From Oscillospiraceae bacterium (GTDB lineage Bacteria; Bacillota; Clostridia; Oscillospirales; Oscillospiraceae): a stretch of DNA of 64,000 bases. A program made the translations under genes and the position numbers. The notes beneath the pieces were generated by a model. It had not been told where the DNA came from. It did no database searches and saw only the letters and a list, made by a program, of their open reading frames with translations. Each line of letters opens with the position of its first letter. The first letter of the stretch is position 1. The stretch covers positions 102,476-166,475 of the forward strand of contig CAJTEA010000008.1 of the NCBI GenBank assembly GCA_910575265.1, given 5' to 3'. This document shows, in pieces, positions 33,323 to 42,359 of this stretch.

Positions 33323-36300
33323 ATGAGAAAAAAACTTTTGTCCACGCTGTTGGCCCTTTCTGTAGCGTTGACGCTGGTGCCGCTCTCCGCTCTGGCGGAG
33401 GGAAATGATGGTTCATCGGATGCTGCTGGTGGGCAGCAGGGGAAAGTTGAGGAGCTTACGCCGAACTTGACAGAGGTTAAGACCGAAACAAGAACGGATG
33501 ACACTTCCGGTAAGTCGGCCTCCGTGATAGAGGTATCGGTTGCGCCTAATGCTAAGGTTCCGTTCAGCCCCAAGGAAGAGGCCATAGGCAGAACTCGGGA
33601 CGGCTGGTGGGTTGGCGTCAAAATTGTTGCTCCGAAAGGTGTTATACTGGATACCTCAGACGGAACTGGGTCAAGTGGTGCGGTGCTGTTTCGGAACAAC
33701 GGTGATAATGAGGATCGAGCGTGGAAAGAACCCATAGTTGACGGCGGTAATGGGTCAGAGACAGATCCATATTATATGGGCGCCTGGATCGGTCCATCTT
33801 TAGAGAAGCTCGCTGCCGGCGAGACAATTTACAATGCTGTCTGGTATTTTAACTGGGATGGTAGTAATGATACTGGCATCACAATTGAGAAGGAAGAATT
33901 TACGGGTGCCACAGGTGCGGCTGATATGGAAGGCGTGGACCAGATTATCAAGGTTACCTTTGAACTGAAGGATGGCGTCCAACTTGCCGGTAAGGAAGAA
34001 TCGGATGGTCTGGCGTGGCCCATAAATGTGACATTTAATACCAATGAAGGCAGCCCAGTTGCCGCGCAGAAGCTTGGCTTGGGCTGCAAGGCTGAAGAGC
34101 CCAGCGTCCCCACCCGAAACGGCTACACCTTTGGCGGCTGGTACACGGAGAAGGAATGTAAAACAGCGTGGGATTTCAACAAGGATACGGTAACCAGGGA
34201 CCTTACCCTTTACGCCAAGTGGACGGAAAATACCCAAACTCCGACAGCGCCTACGCTGTCCTTCGCTATTTCGGATAATAGCGAAGATCTTTTCGGTAAA
34301 AAAGCCAGTGATTTGTTGACGGGCGGAAGCGTTTCTTTTGGGGCGGCTGGTTCCGACGGCAAAATACCTGTTGCGGTTAGCGGCACAGCAAAAGAGATTA
34401 CAGATTATACACAGTTTAACGAAGCCGACAAAACCGAACAAAACGGCCACTATCTGCCTTTGAAGATTACGCCCAGGGGGTCGGGATGTAAAGTAACGGT
34501 AACTGGGTCTAAAACCAAAACGTTTGAAAACTGGCCGGAGGCAGGGGATACCCTGGTTATGCGGTTAGACGCGCTGACTGGGTACAGGTTCGAGGTTAAA
34601 GTTGAGAAAGAGGGAAAGAGTACTACATATACGGTTGATTGCTCCAAAGTGATGCCAAAGCCGGATGAAAAATATACGGTGACCTATGACAGCCAAGGCG
34701 GTTCTTCCGTGGAGAAACAGACGGTTTCCGCTGGCGGCAAGGCTGAAGAGCCCAGCGCCCCCACCCGAAACGGCTACACCTTCGGCGGCTGGTACACGGA
34801 GAAGGAATGTAAAACAGCGTGGGATTTCAACAAGGATACGGTAACCAGGGACCTTACCCTTTACGCCAAGTGGACGGAAAATACCCAAACTCCGACAGCG
34901 CCTACGCTGTCCTTCGCTATTCCGGATAATAGCGAAGATCTTTTCGGTAAAAAAGCCAGCGATTTGTTGACGGGCGGAAGCGTTTCTTCTGGGGCGGCTG
35001 GTTCCGACGGCAAAATACCTGTTGCGGTTAGCGGCACAGCAAAAGAGATTACAGATTATACACAGTTTAACGAAGCCGACAAAACCGAACAAAACGGCCA
35101 CTATCTGCCTTTGAAGATTACGCCCAGGGGGTCGGGATGTAAAGTAACGGTAACTGGGTCTAAAACCAAAACGTTTGAAAACTGGCCGGAGGCAGGGGAT
35201 ACCCTGGTTATGCGGTTAGACGCGCTGACTGGGTACAGGTTCGAGGTTAAAGTTGAGAAAGAGGGAAAGAGTACTACATATACGGTTGATTGCTCCAAAG
35301 TGATGCCAAAGCCGGATGAAAAATATACGGTGACCTATGACAGCCAAGGCGGTTCTTCCGTGGAGAAACAGACGGTTTCCGCTGGCGGCAAGGCTGAAGA
35401 GCCCAGCGCCCCCACCCGAAACGGCTACACCTTCGGCGGCTGGTACACGGAGAAGGAATGTAAAACAGCATGGGATTTCAACAAGGATACGGTAACCAGG
35501 GACCTTACCCTTTACGCCAAGTGGACGGAAAAGACGAACACCGGCGATGAACCCAATGAGGACGGGGAGTATGAAATCAACATCCGTTCCGGAATCCGTC
35601 ACGGTACGGTGGAAGTTTCGCGCTGGTACGCGGAGCCGGGGACGCGTGTGACCATTACCGTAGACCCGGAGTCGGATTATGTGGTAGACTGGGTGGAAGC
35701 GGTACGGGAGAGCAACGGCCGCGTCCTCTCCCTGACCCAGAGCGGGCGGCGGTACACCTTTACAATGCCTGCCTCCGATGTAACCATAGACGCTGGCTTC
35801 CGGCTCCAGCATGTGTATACATATACCTACTTTGAGCCCGTAGCGCCGGCGCGGCCCGCCGTGTTTACGCCTGTGTTCACGCCGGCCTCGTGGCGGTCTC
35901 CTGTGGCGCTGAAGGATGTTCCAACAACCTCCTGGAACTACGCGTCGGCGCAGTGGGCCTATCAGAACGGCTATCTGGACGTGGCGGCTGACGGCACGTT
36001 CCGTCTGGACGGCCCCGTGTCCCACCAGCAGATGTGGAGGATCATGGCCAGTTGGTTGGGTGAGTCCAGCATGAGCGCTCAGGAGCTGGCTAACTGGGCG
36101 AAGCAGAACGGCGCGGCCAACGGCAGTCCGGCCGCCAGCTCCATGACCCGGCAGGATGTGGTTGTGTATCTGTATCAGTGCTGTTTCCTGATGGGCGGGG
36201 ATGTGTCCTCCAGCGGGAATCTGGGCAGCTATGCGGACAGTCGGCTGATTACGGCGTCCTCCGTGCGAAGCGCATGGACTTGGGCGGTTGACAAGGGGAT

Positions 36301-36397
36301 AATCAGCGGCACTGCCGACGGCTATCTGCATCCGGGCAGCACGGTAAGCCGGGGCGAATTCGCGGCGATGCTGATGCGGCTGTGCCAGAGCGCTTGA
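33323..36397 (+). CDS. Secreted S-layer-anchored protein with InlB B-repeats
   Basis: 1024 residues. Signal peptide about 1-25 (ending LSALAEG). An N-terminal unknown domain (30-230) is followed by Listeria-Bacteroides/InlB B-repeats with the NGYTFGGWYTEKECKTAWDF core, each linked to a ~150-residue spacer domain. The repeat-plus-spacer unit is 217 residues and nearly identical between copies. A divergent InlB-like domain (SGIRHGTVEVSRWYAEPGTR, about 755-830) and two SLH-type segments (about 860-910 and 960-1020, WAYQNGYLDVAADGTF and AVDKGIISGTADGYLHP) complete it. SLH domains bind secondary wall polymers, so the protein sits on the cell surface, probably in adhesion. Confidence 0.9.
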   Translation: MRKKLLSTLLALSVALTLVPLSALAEGNDGSSDAAGGQQGKVEELTPNLTEVKTETRTDDTSGKSASVIEVSVAPNAKVPFSPKEEAIGRTRDGWWVGVKIVAPKGVILDTSDGTGSSGAVLFRNNGDNEDRAWKEPIVDGGNGSETDPYYMGAWIGPSLEKLAAGETIYNAVWYFNWDGSNDTGITIEKEEFTGATGAADMEGVDQIIKVTFELKDGVQLAGKEESDGLAWPINVTFNTNEGSPVAAQKLGLGCKAEEPSVPTRNGYTFGGWYTEKECKTAWDFNKDTVTRDLTLYAKWTENTQTPTAPTLSFAISDNSEDLFGKKASDLLTGGSVSFGAAGSDGKIPVAVSGTAKEITDYTQFNEADKTEQNGHYLPLKITPRGSGCKVTVTGSKTKTFENWPEAGDTLVMRLDALTGYRFEVKVEKEGKSTTYTVDCSKVMPKPDEKYTVTYDSQGGSSVEKQTVSAGGKAEEPSAPTRNGYTFGGWYTEKECKTAWDFNKDTVTRDLTLYAKWTENTQTPTAPTLSFAIPDNSEDLFGKKASDLLTGGSVSSGAAGSDGKIPVAVSGTAKEITDYTQFNEADKTEQNGHYLPLKITPRGSGCKVTVTGSKTKTFENWPEAGDTLVMRLDALTGYRFEVKVEKEGKSTTYTVDCSKVMPKPDEKYTVTYDSQGGSSVEKQTVSAGGKAEEPSAPTRNGYTFGGWYTEKECKTAWDFNKDTVTRDLTLYAKWTEKTNTGDEPNEDGEYEINIRSGIRHGTVEVSRWYAEPGTRVTITVDPESDYVVDWVEAVRESNGRVLSLTQSGRRYTFTMPASDVTIDAGFRLQHVYTYTYFEPVAPARPAVFTPVFTPASWRSPVALKDVPTTSWNYASAQWAYQNGYLDVAADGTFRLDGPVSHQQMWRIMASWLGESSMSAQELANWAKQNGAANGSPAASSMTRQDVVVYLYQCCFLMGGDVSSSGNLGSYADSRLITASSVRSAWTWAVDKGIISGTADGYLHPGSTVSRGEFAAMLMRLCQSA
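34090..35530 (+). repeat. Tandem 651-bp repeat inside the surface protein gene
   Basis: Copies begin at 34090, 34741 and 35392; the third is partial (about 140 bp). Copies differ by only a few bases over 651 bp, so the array is recent or homogenised and can change length in frame (217 codons). Confidence 0.95.
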
Positions 36398-36411
36398 GGA
36401 TGAAACGGGAA

Positions 36412-36437
36412 CGGGACCGGGCGTACGCCCGGTCCCG
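36412..36437. terminator. Perfect palindrome between convergent genes
   Basis: CGGGACCGGGCG-TA-CGCCCGGTCCCG follows the SLH protein stop. No T run, so termination is inferred from position and stem strength. Confidence 0.55.
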
Positions 36438-36565
36438 TGTCTATTCCCCAGGGAGACAAGCCGCTCTCAGGAGCTGCTCTTTGCGGCGGCAGGTCTGAAT
36501 CCGGCCAGTGATCTGCTGGCCGCGGTGGGAACAGTTTTAATATTGGCAAGCATAAGTATGCTGCG

Positions 36566-37843
36566 CTACATTTCACTTCGGATGTTGGCGGAGGCGTTAA
36601 GTACCACCCAGTTCTGGGGAAAGGGGCGGTCCAGGTTCCAGTAGCCTACGCCGTACAGACCGTAATCCAGGGCCAGCCTCAGCTTTGCCTGGATAGAGCG
36701 GGCGTCCTCAAACCAGACCTCATGCTCCGCGCCGCTGTCGTCCACATAGCGGAACCAGGGGGCCTGAGCCCGCTGGTCATATCGGATCGCGGCCCGGCGG
36801 TCCCAGGCCAGCTGAACGGCCTCCACATTGTTCACCGATCTGGCCTGACTACCCGGGCGGAGGGGCAGGGTCCAGTTATAGCCATAATTGGGGATGCCCA
36901 GGAAGAGCTGATTGGGGTAGAACTCGGTCAGAGCGTACTCCACCACCTGGCGCACCTCGGGCAGAGGGGACACTGCCATGGGCGGACCGCCGGGATAGCC
37001 CCAGTCATAGGTCATCAGCAGCGCGAAGTCCACCGACTGGGCGATGAGGCGGTAGTCGATCCCCTCATACAACCGCCCCGGCTGATTAGCGGAGGCTTTG
37101 GGAGCCAGCGCCGCGACGAGGGGCCGTCCGCTGGGGGCCAGCGCCTGGCGCAGACGGGCCAGAAACTGGGCGTAGGCGGCGGCGTCCTCCGCCCGGACAA
37201 ACTCGAAGTCCACATCCACCCACTGATAGCCTTTCTGATCCGCGGCGCGCAGGATTTGCTCAATCAGCTCCTTTTGGTCCTCTTCGCTCGCCAGCAGCTC
37301 GCGGGCCAATTCGCTGGAGAACTGTTCCTGTTCGTCCAGGTTGGAGAGATGGAACACCGGAGCCACCCGGCTCTGGAGGGCGGCGTTGACCAGTGTGCCG
37401 GCCTGGAGCGGAATCAGAGTTCCTCCGTTAAAACGGTAGGTAAAGGGGGTAAGCAGGGACAGATAGGGCAGAGTGTCCCGGAGAAGCCCCCGGTCGATAA
37501 AGGGATAGGCGTAGCTGTTGACGGTGAGCGTTCCCTGGGGCTGGCCGTCGTAACGTACCACAATGACCTGACCGGGGTAGATCAGATCCCGGCCGTGGAG
37601 GCTGGGATTGTTCCGAAGCAGCTGAACGGCGGTGGTATTGTGTGTCTGGGCGATGGAGTACAGGGAGTCCCCCGCCTTGACGGTGTGGGTCAGCTCCGGG
37701 TACTGGACCACGATGGTCTGTCCCACCACCAGGTGAGAGGGGTCCGGAAGCTGATTGTCCTGGATCAGCCGGTCCATGGGAACTCCGTATTGCTGGGCCA
37801 GCCGGTACATGGTGTCACCGGGCTGTACAACATGAATATCCAT
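36566..37843 (-). CDS. sleL: LysM / GH18 spore cortex-lytic enzyme, SleL/YaaH type
   Basis: 425 residues. Two N-terminal LysM domains (HVVQPGDTMYRLAQQYGVP at 4-22; HTVKAGDSLYSIAQTHN at 53-69) are followed by a glycosyl hydrolase 18 barrel (about 105-420). The catalytic motif is WVDVDFEFV (acid Glu about residue 212). SleL-type enzymes are N-acetylglucosaminidases that cut cortex fragments during spore germination, targeted by LysM. There is no signal peptide, as usual for coat/cortex-located YaaH. An amidase gene lies immediately upstream on the same strand. Confidence 0.9.
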   Translation of the reverse strand: MDIHVVQPGDTMYRLAQQYGVPMDRLIQDNQLPDPSHLVVGQTIVVQYPELTHTVKAGDSLYSIAQTHNTTAVQLLRNNPSLHGRDLIYPGQVIVVRYDGQPQGTLTVNSYAYPFIDRGLLRDTLPYLSLLTPFTYRFNGGTLIPLQAGTLVNAALQSRVAPVFHLSNLDEQEQFSSELARELLASEEDQKELIEQILRAADQKGYQWVDVDFEFVRAEDAAAYAQFLARLRQALAPSGRPLVAALAPKASANQPGRLYEGIDYRLIAQSVDFALLMTYDWGYPGGPPMAVSPLPEVRQVVEYALTEFYPNQLFLGIPNYGYNWTLPLRPGSQARSVNNVEAVQLAWDRRAAIRYDQRAQAPWFRYVDDSGAEHEVWFEDARSIQAKLRLALDYGLYGVGYWNLDRPFPQNWVVLNASANIRSEM

Positions 37844-37857
37844 AACGTCACTTCCTT

Positions 37858-38598
37858 TCAGGTCAGGGTCACAAATTCACTGCTCACATACCCGATCGTG
37901 CCGTTGTAGTTCACCAGATGCCAGCCGTTGGCGGTGTTGATGATAGTGATAGGGGCCCCGTCCGGGGCCTGGGCCAGAATAGCGGCGGAGGTGTTGGGCC
38001 GGGCTCGGACGTTCAGACTGCCCCACTCCACGTCCACCACGCCCGGACGGCGGTTTTCCGTCTCGAAAAAGGGGATGCCAAAATACTCCGTCAGAGCCAG
38101 AACAATGACCCGGGCCGCCGCGTCCAGATTGTTTTTGATCCAGGCGGCGTCCTCCTCGTTGTCGTGGAAAGCCAGCTCAATCAGAATAGAGGGGGCGTTT
38201 ACCCGGGCCACCTCCCCCAGGGAGGTGGTGGCCTCGGAGCGCACCAGGTTGGGGTCTGGATAGATGGTTTTCAGCCCGTCCACCACCAGGTTTGCCACCC
38301 GTTGGCCATTGGAACTGCCGGGGTAGTAGAAGACGATGGAGCCCCGGGCCTTTCCCGCCTGCGCTCCGGCGGCGGCGTTGGAGTGAAGAGCCAGATGAAG
38401 GTCGTAATTTCCCGCGTTAGAGGCGGTGATGGAGGACGCGGCGGTCATGTCCGGCGTGTTTCGGGCGTAACGGATGCCGGAGGCGTTCAGGAAGGGAACC
38501 ATTTTATCGGCCAGAAGATTCATCCATTCTTCTTCCGTGCCGCCGTTGATGTACGGATTCCAGTCTTGTGTAGAAGGGGATAAATATATGATGGGCAA
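37858..38598 (-). CDS. N-acetylmuramoyl-L-alanine amidase with SH3-like domain
   Basis: Zinc amidase of the Amidase_3 (CwlD/AmiC) fold that removes peptide stems from peptidoglycan. Zinc-site elements: ALHSNAAAG and the catalytic glutamate in SILIELAFHDNEED. Residues ~185-246 form a bacterial SH3 domain (GSLNVRARPNTSAAI). The first His-containing zinc motif is less standard (IIYLSPSTQDWN rather than DPGHGG), a variant seen in clostridial spore-associated amidases. TTG 38598 with GGGAGG nine bases upstream is the best start. It forms a unit with the SleL gene 14 bases downstream, suggesting a spore or cell-wall role. Confidence 0.82.
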   Translation of the reverse strand: MPIIYLSPSTQDWNPYINGGTEEEWMNLLADKMVPFLNASGIRYARNTPDMTAASSITASNAGNYDLHLALHSNAAAGAQAGKARGSIVFYYPGSSNGQRVANLVVDGLKTIYPDPNLVRSEATTSLGEVARVNAPSILIELAFHDNEEDAAWIKNNLDAAARVIVLALTEYFGIPFFETENRRPGVVDVEWGSLNVRARPNTSAAILAQAPDGAPITIINTANGWHLVNYNGTIGYVSSEFVTLT

Positions 38599-38739
38599 AG
38601 CAATGCACCTCCCGAGTTTTCCCCATCCTATGAACAAACATTGTAAAGGGTGCGTTCCGGCGGCGGTCATCACTGAAATAAGCGGACGGTGATCTATAAT
38701 GGACCGCCGCTGCTCTTCTACTGTATTTTGCGTTTGGGA

Positions 38740-38768
38740 TTGTTTTTCTCAATCGGAGCGTGTATAAT
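38740..38768 (+). promoter_or_regulatory. Promoter of the Lrp-aminotransferase operon
   Basis: TTGTTT (38740-38745), 17-bp spacer, TATAAT (38763-38768), about 40 bases before the Lrp start. Confidence 0.75.
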
Positions 38769-38809
38769 GTAGAATATTGAAATGCTGACTGTACAACAGG
38801 AGGGAAATT

Positions 38810-39289
38810 ATGGAAAAACTGCTGGAACTGCTGGAGCAGGACTGTACCATGCCCATTTCGGCGCTGGCCGCGGCGGCGGGGGTTTCTGAGGAGGAGGCCA
38901 AGGCCGCGATAAAACAGTATGAGGACGACCGGACCATTCTGGGCTATCAGGCTATCGTGGATTGGGACCGGGTCCGCAAGGAGACGGTGACCGCCCTGAT
39001 TGAGGTGAACGTGACCCCCCAGTCCATCGACGGCTTTGACCGCGTCGCTGAGCGTATCTACCAGTATGACGAGGTAGAGAGCATGTATCTCATGAGCGGC
39101 TCCTTTGACCTGACTGTTATCATCTCGGGCCGCACTCTGCGGGAGGTGGCCCAGTTTGTGGGCGAGCGGCTGGCCCCTATCCAGGGGGTTACCGGCACGG
39201 CCACCCACTTCATTTTGAAAAAATATAAGGAAAAGCATCTGGTGTTCCGCCCTCAGGACCCGGAGGAAAGGGAGTACATCTTCGTATGA
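38810..39289 (+). CDS. Lrp/AsnC-family regulator
   Basis: 159 residues: N-terminal winged helix (about 1-55, reduced relative to classical Lrp: ALAAAAGVSEEEAKAAIKQY) and C-terminal RAM ligand-binding domain (VTALIEVNVTPQ, MYLMSGSFDLTVII). It senses an amino acid or related ligand. Its stop overlaps the following aminotransferase start by four bases, so it probably controls that operon. Confidence 0.88.
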   Translation: MEKLLELLEQDCTMPISALAAAAGVSEEEAKAAIKQYEDDRTILGYQAIVDWDRVRKETVTALIEVNVTPQSIDGFDRVAERIYQYDEVESMYLMSGSFDLTVIISGRTLREVAQFVGERLAPIQGVTGTATHFILKKYKEKHLVFRPQDPEEREYIFV

Positions 39290-40473
39290 ATTATGACAGC
39301 ATCCTCAACCAAAAGATACAGAATATCAAGCCCTCCGGCATCCGAAAGTTCTTCGACATTCTGGAGGAGATGACCGACGCCATCTCCCTGGGCATCGGCG
39401 AGCCGGACTTCGTCACCCCCTGGCACATCCGGGACGCCGGCATCTACTCTCTGGAGCGGGGCCACACCAAGTACACCTCCAACGCCGGCATGCTCCAGCT
39501 GCGCCGGGAGATTTCCGCGTACCTGAACCGCCGGTTTGATTTGCGGTATGACTACGCCAGCCAGATTCTGGTCACGGTGGGGGGCAGCGAGGCTATTGAC
39601 CTGGCTCTGCGGGTGCTGGTCGATCCGGGGGACGAGGTCATAGTGCCTACCCCCTCCTTCGTCTGTTACGGCCCTCTGGCCGAGATGGCCGGCGGCGTGT
39701 CCAAATATCTGGAGCTGAAAGCGGAAAACCAGTTCCGCCTCACCCCGGAGGAGCTGCGCTCCGCCATTACGGACAAAACAAAAGTGCTGGTGCTCCCGTT
39801 CCCCTCCAATCCCACCGGGGGGACTATGGACCGCAAGGACCTGGAGGCCATCGCCGAGGTGCTGCGGGGCACCGACATCATGGTGATCTCTGACGAAATT
39901 TACGCCGAGCTGACCTATGGCCGCCGCCATGTCTCTCTGGCCAATCTCACCGACATGTACGAGCGCACCATCGTGGTCAACGGCTTCTCCAAAAGCCACG
40001 CCATGACCGGCTGGCGGATGGGCTACGTCTGCGCGCCCAGACCCATTGTCGCCGCCATGACCAAACTCCACCAGTTTGGCATCATGTCCGCTCCCACCAC
40101 CAGCCAGTACGCGGCGGTGGAGGCTATGCGCGATGGGGATGTGGACATCGAGCACATGCGGGAGGAGTATGACCGCCGCCGCCGTTACTTAGTGGAGAAC
40201 CTGAACCGCGTCGGCTTACAGTGCTTCGAGCCAAAGGGGGCCTTTTACGTGTTCCCCGATATTCGCTCCACCGGCCTGACCTCGGAGGAATTCTGCGAGC
40301 GCTTTCTCCTGGAGGAGAAGGTGGCGGTGATCCCTGGCGCCGCCTTCGGCCCCGGCGGCGAGGGCTTTGTACGGGCCTGCTACGCCGCCTCCATGAAGGA
40401 TATCGCCGAGGCGGTGGCCCGGATGGACAATTTCCTGACCAATTTGAGAAGAAAACAAGGAAGAGAGGGTTAA
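39286..40473 (+). CDS. PLP-dependent aminotransferase, class I/II (AspC/PatA-like)
   Basis: 395 residues. Motifs: GIGEPDFVTPWHIRDA, NPTGG, ISDEIYAELTYG and the PLP lysine in VVNGFSKSHAMTGWRMGY (about residue 236), then FYVFPDIRSTG. The substrate is not fixed by sequence; family members act on aspartate, aromatic amino acids or related substrates. It is coupled to an Lrp regulator upstream and ThrH downstream, which suggests amino-acid interconversion, possibly around phosphoserine/serine. Confidence 0.9.
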   Translation: MNYDSILNQKIQNIKPSGIRKFFDILEEMTDAISLGIGEPDFVTPWHIRDAGIYSLERGHTKYTSNAGMLQLRREISAYLNRRFDLRYDYASQILVTVGGSEAIDLALRVLVDPGDEVIVPTPSFVCYGPLAEMAGGVSKYLELKAENQFRLTPEELRSAITDKTKVLVLPFPSNPTGGTMDRKDLEAIAEVLRGTDIMVISDEIYAELTYGRRHVSLANLTDMYERTIVVNGFSKSHAMTGWRMGYVCAPRPIVAAMTKLHQFGIMSAPTTSQYAAVEAMRDGDVDIEHMREEYDRRRRYLVENLNRVGLQCFEPKGAFYVFPDIRSTGLTSEEFCERFLLEEKVAVIPGAAFGPGGEGFVRACYAASMKDIAEAVARMDNFLTNLRRKQGREG

Positions 40474-40475
40474 TG

Positions 40476-41078
40476 ATGAATATTGTGTGTTTGGACATGG
40501 AGGGCGTGCTGGTCCCGGAAATCTGGATCGCCTTTGCTGAGGAGAGCGGCATCCCTGAGCTGCGCCGCACCACCCGGGACGAGCCGGACTACGACAAGCT
40601 GATGAGCTGGCGGCTGGGGATTTTGAAGGAGCGCGGCCTGGGCCTGAAGGAGATCCAGGCGGTGATTGCCAAGATCGCCCCCCTGCCAGGGGCCAAGGAG
40701 TTTTTGGACAAGCTGCGCGCTGAGACCCAGGTTATCATTTTGAGCGACACCTTTGAGCAGTTCGCCAAACCCCTGATGGAGAAGCTGAACTGGCCCTCTA
40801 TCTTCTGCAACACCCTGGAGGTGGCGGAGAGCGGGGAGATCACCGGCTACAGGATGCGCTGTGAGAAGTCCAAGCTGACCACTGTGAAGGCCTTGCAATC
40901 CATCGGCTATGAGACCATCGCCGCCGGGGACAGCTTCAACGATCTGGGCATGATCCAGGCCAGCAAGGCGGGCTTTTTGTTCAAGTCCACCGACGCCATC
41001 AAGGCCGCCCACCCCGAGCTGCCCGCCTTTGAGGAGTTTGACGAGCTGCTGGCCGCCATCGAGGGGGCTTTGGCATGA
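40476..41078 (+). CDS. thrH: ThrH-type phosphoserine phosphatase / homoserine phosphotransferase
   Basis: HAD-family enzyme of 200 residues. Motif I is CLDMEGVLVPE (nucleophile about D7, with Glu in the third position, typical of ThrH/SerB-like), motif II ILSDTFEQF, motif III lysine in RCEKSKLTTVKAL and motif IV AAGDSFNDLGM. ThrH dephosphorylates phosphoserine and can transfer the phosphate to homoserine. ATG 40476 is chosen; ATG 40473 is also possible and overlaps the aminotransferase stop. Confidence 0.9.
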   Translation: MNIVCLDMEGVLVPEIWIAFAEESGIPELRRTTRDEPDYDKLMSWRLGILKERGLGLKEIQAVIAKIAPLPGAKEFLDKLRAETQVIILSDTFEQFAKPLMEKLNWPSIFCNTLEVAESGEITGYRMRCEKSKLTTVKALQSIGYETIAAGDSFNDLGMIQASKAGFLFKSTDAIKAAHPELPAFEEFDELLAAIEGALA

Positions 41079-42346
41079 CAAACCGATTTGAATATCTGCC
41101 CTTCAAGCCCGCGGATATTCTCCTGCCCCAAAACTGCGACCTGACCCTGTGGTCGGTGGTGGCCTGCGACCAGTACACCTCCCGACCGGAGTACTGGCAG
41201 CGGGTAGAGGACCGGGTGGGCCGGGCCCCGTCGGCCCTGCGGCTGATTCTGCCGGAGAGCTGCCTGGAGGGCCCCAGCGTGGAGACGGACATCATGGAGA
41301 TTAACAGCAACATGAGCCGTTACCTCCGGGAGGGCCGCTTCCGGGAGCTGCTGGACAGCCTGATTTATGTGGAGCGCACCCTGGACAGCGGTAAGGTCCG
41401 TCGGGGCCTGATCGGCGCAGTGGACCTGGAGGCCTATGACTATGAGCCGGGGGCCGCCTCGGCCATCCGGGCCACCGAGGGCACCGTCATGTCCCGCATT
41501 CCGCCCCGTGTGGCGGTGCGGAAGAACGCTCCCATCGAGCTGCCCCATGTCATGCTTCTGGTGGACGACCCCAACCGCGTGATTATCGAGCCCCTGTCCT
41601 CCCGGACAGAGGAGATGGAGAAGCTCTACGACTTCGACCTGATGGAGCGGGGCGGACATATCAGGGGCTGGCTGCTCACTGAGGAGCTGAAAGCCTGGGT
41701 GCTCCAGGCTCTGAACACCCGGAAGGACCGGGTGGAGCGGGACCTGGACGGCCTGCTGTTCGCCGTGGGGGACGGCAACCACTCTCTGGCCACCGCCAAG
41801 GAGTGCTACGAGCGCCGCAAGGGGATGACCGCGCCTGAGCAGTGGCCCGGCCTGCCCTCCCGGTACGCCCTGTGCGAGGTGGTCAACCTCCACGACGACT
41901 CCCTGGAGTTTGAGCCCATCCACCGGGTGGTGTTCGGCGTTGAGCCCGGGGAGCTGCTGGACGCTCTGATGAACTTTTACCCCTCCGCCATCCGGGGCGG
42001 GGGAGAGGGGCATGTTCTGCCCTTCACCATCAACCGATGGAGCCAGGGGGAGATCACCATCACCGCGCCCACCGCCCAGCTTCCGGTGGGCACCCTTCAG
42101 AATTTTCTGGACGAGTACATAGCCGCCCATCCCAAGGCCCGGGTGGACTATATCCACGGAGCGGACGAGGCCAGACAGCTGGCGGAGGAGCGGGAGGACG
42201 CCGTGGCCTTTCTGTTGCCCCCCATGGGCAAGGAGGAGCTGTTTCCCACCGTGATCCACGATGGGGTGCTGCCCCGAAAGACCTTCTCTATGGGAGAGGC
42301 CCACGACAAGCGCTTCTATCTGGAGGCGCGGAAGATCAGACGATAA
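41075..42346 (+). CDS. DUF1015 family protein (SerK/ParB-like fold)
   Basis: 423 residues. DUF1015 proteins share a fold with ParB-like kinases such as SerK and carry a GDGNHS-type motif, here FAVGDGNHSLATAKE (about residue 228). They are often found near serine biosynthesis genes in clostridia. The four-base overlap with thrH and the aminotransferase upstream support a link to serine or phosphoserine. The exact reaction is not known to me; a free-serine kinase is one possibility. Confidence 0.85.
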   Translation: MTNRFEYLPFKPADILLPQNCDLTLWSVVACDQYTSRPEYWQRVEDRVGRAPSALRLILPESCLEGPSVETDIMEINSNMSRYLREGRFRELLDSLIYVERTLDSGKVRRGLIGAVDLEAYDYEPGAASAIRATEGTVMSRIPPRVAVRKNAPIELPHVMLLVDDPNRVIIEPLSSRTEEMEKLYDFDLMERGGHIRGWLLTEELKAWVLQALNTRKDRVERDLDGLLFAVGDGNHSLATAKECYERRKGMTAPEQWPGLPSRYALCEVVNLHDDSLEFEPIHRVVFGVEPGELLDALMNFYPSAIRGGGEGHVLPFTINRWSQGEITITAPTAQLPVGTLQNFLDEYIAAHPKARVDYIHGADEARQLAEEREDAVAFLLPPMGKEELFPTVIHDGVLPRKTFSMGEAHDKRFYLEARKIRR

Positions 42347-42359
42347 GGAGGCGGCCGCT

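Noticed and set aside
33800..36331. Long minus-strand frames in the surface-protein gene
   Set aside because: They repeat with the 651-bp tandem unit and have no recognisable domains; the plus-strand protein with signal peptide and SLH domains explains the region.
36438..36565. Short plus-strand open stretch (QELLFAAAGLNPASDLLAAV region)
   Set aside because: No start with ribosome site and no family recognised; treated as intergenic.
38504..39238. Minus-strand ORF covering the amidase start and Lrp gene
   Set aside because: Overlaps two better-supported genes and a clear promoter; no family match.
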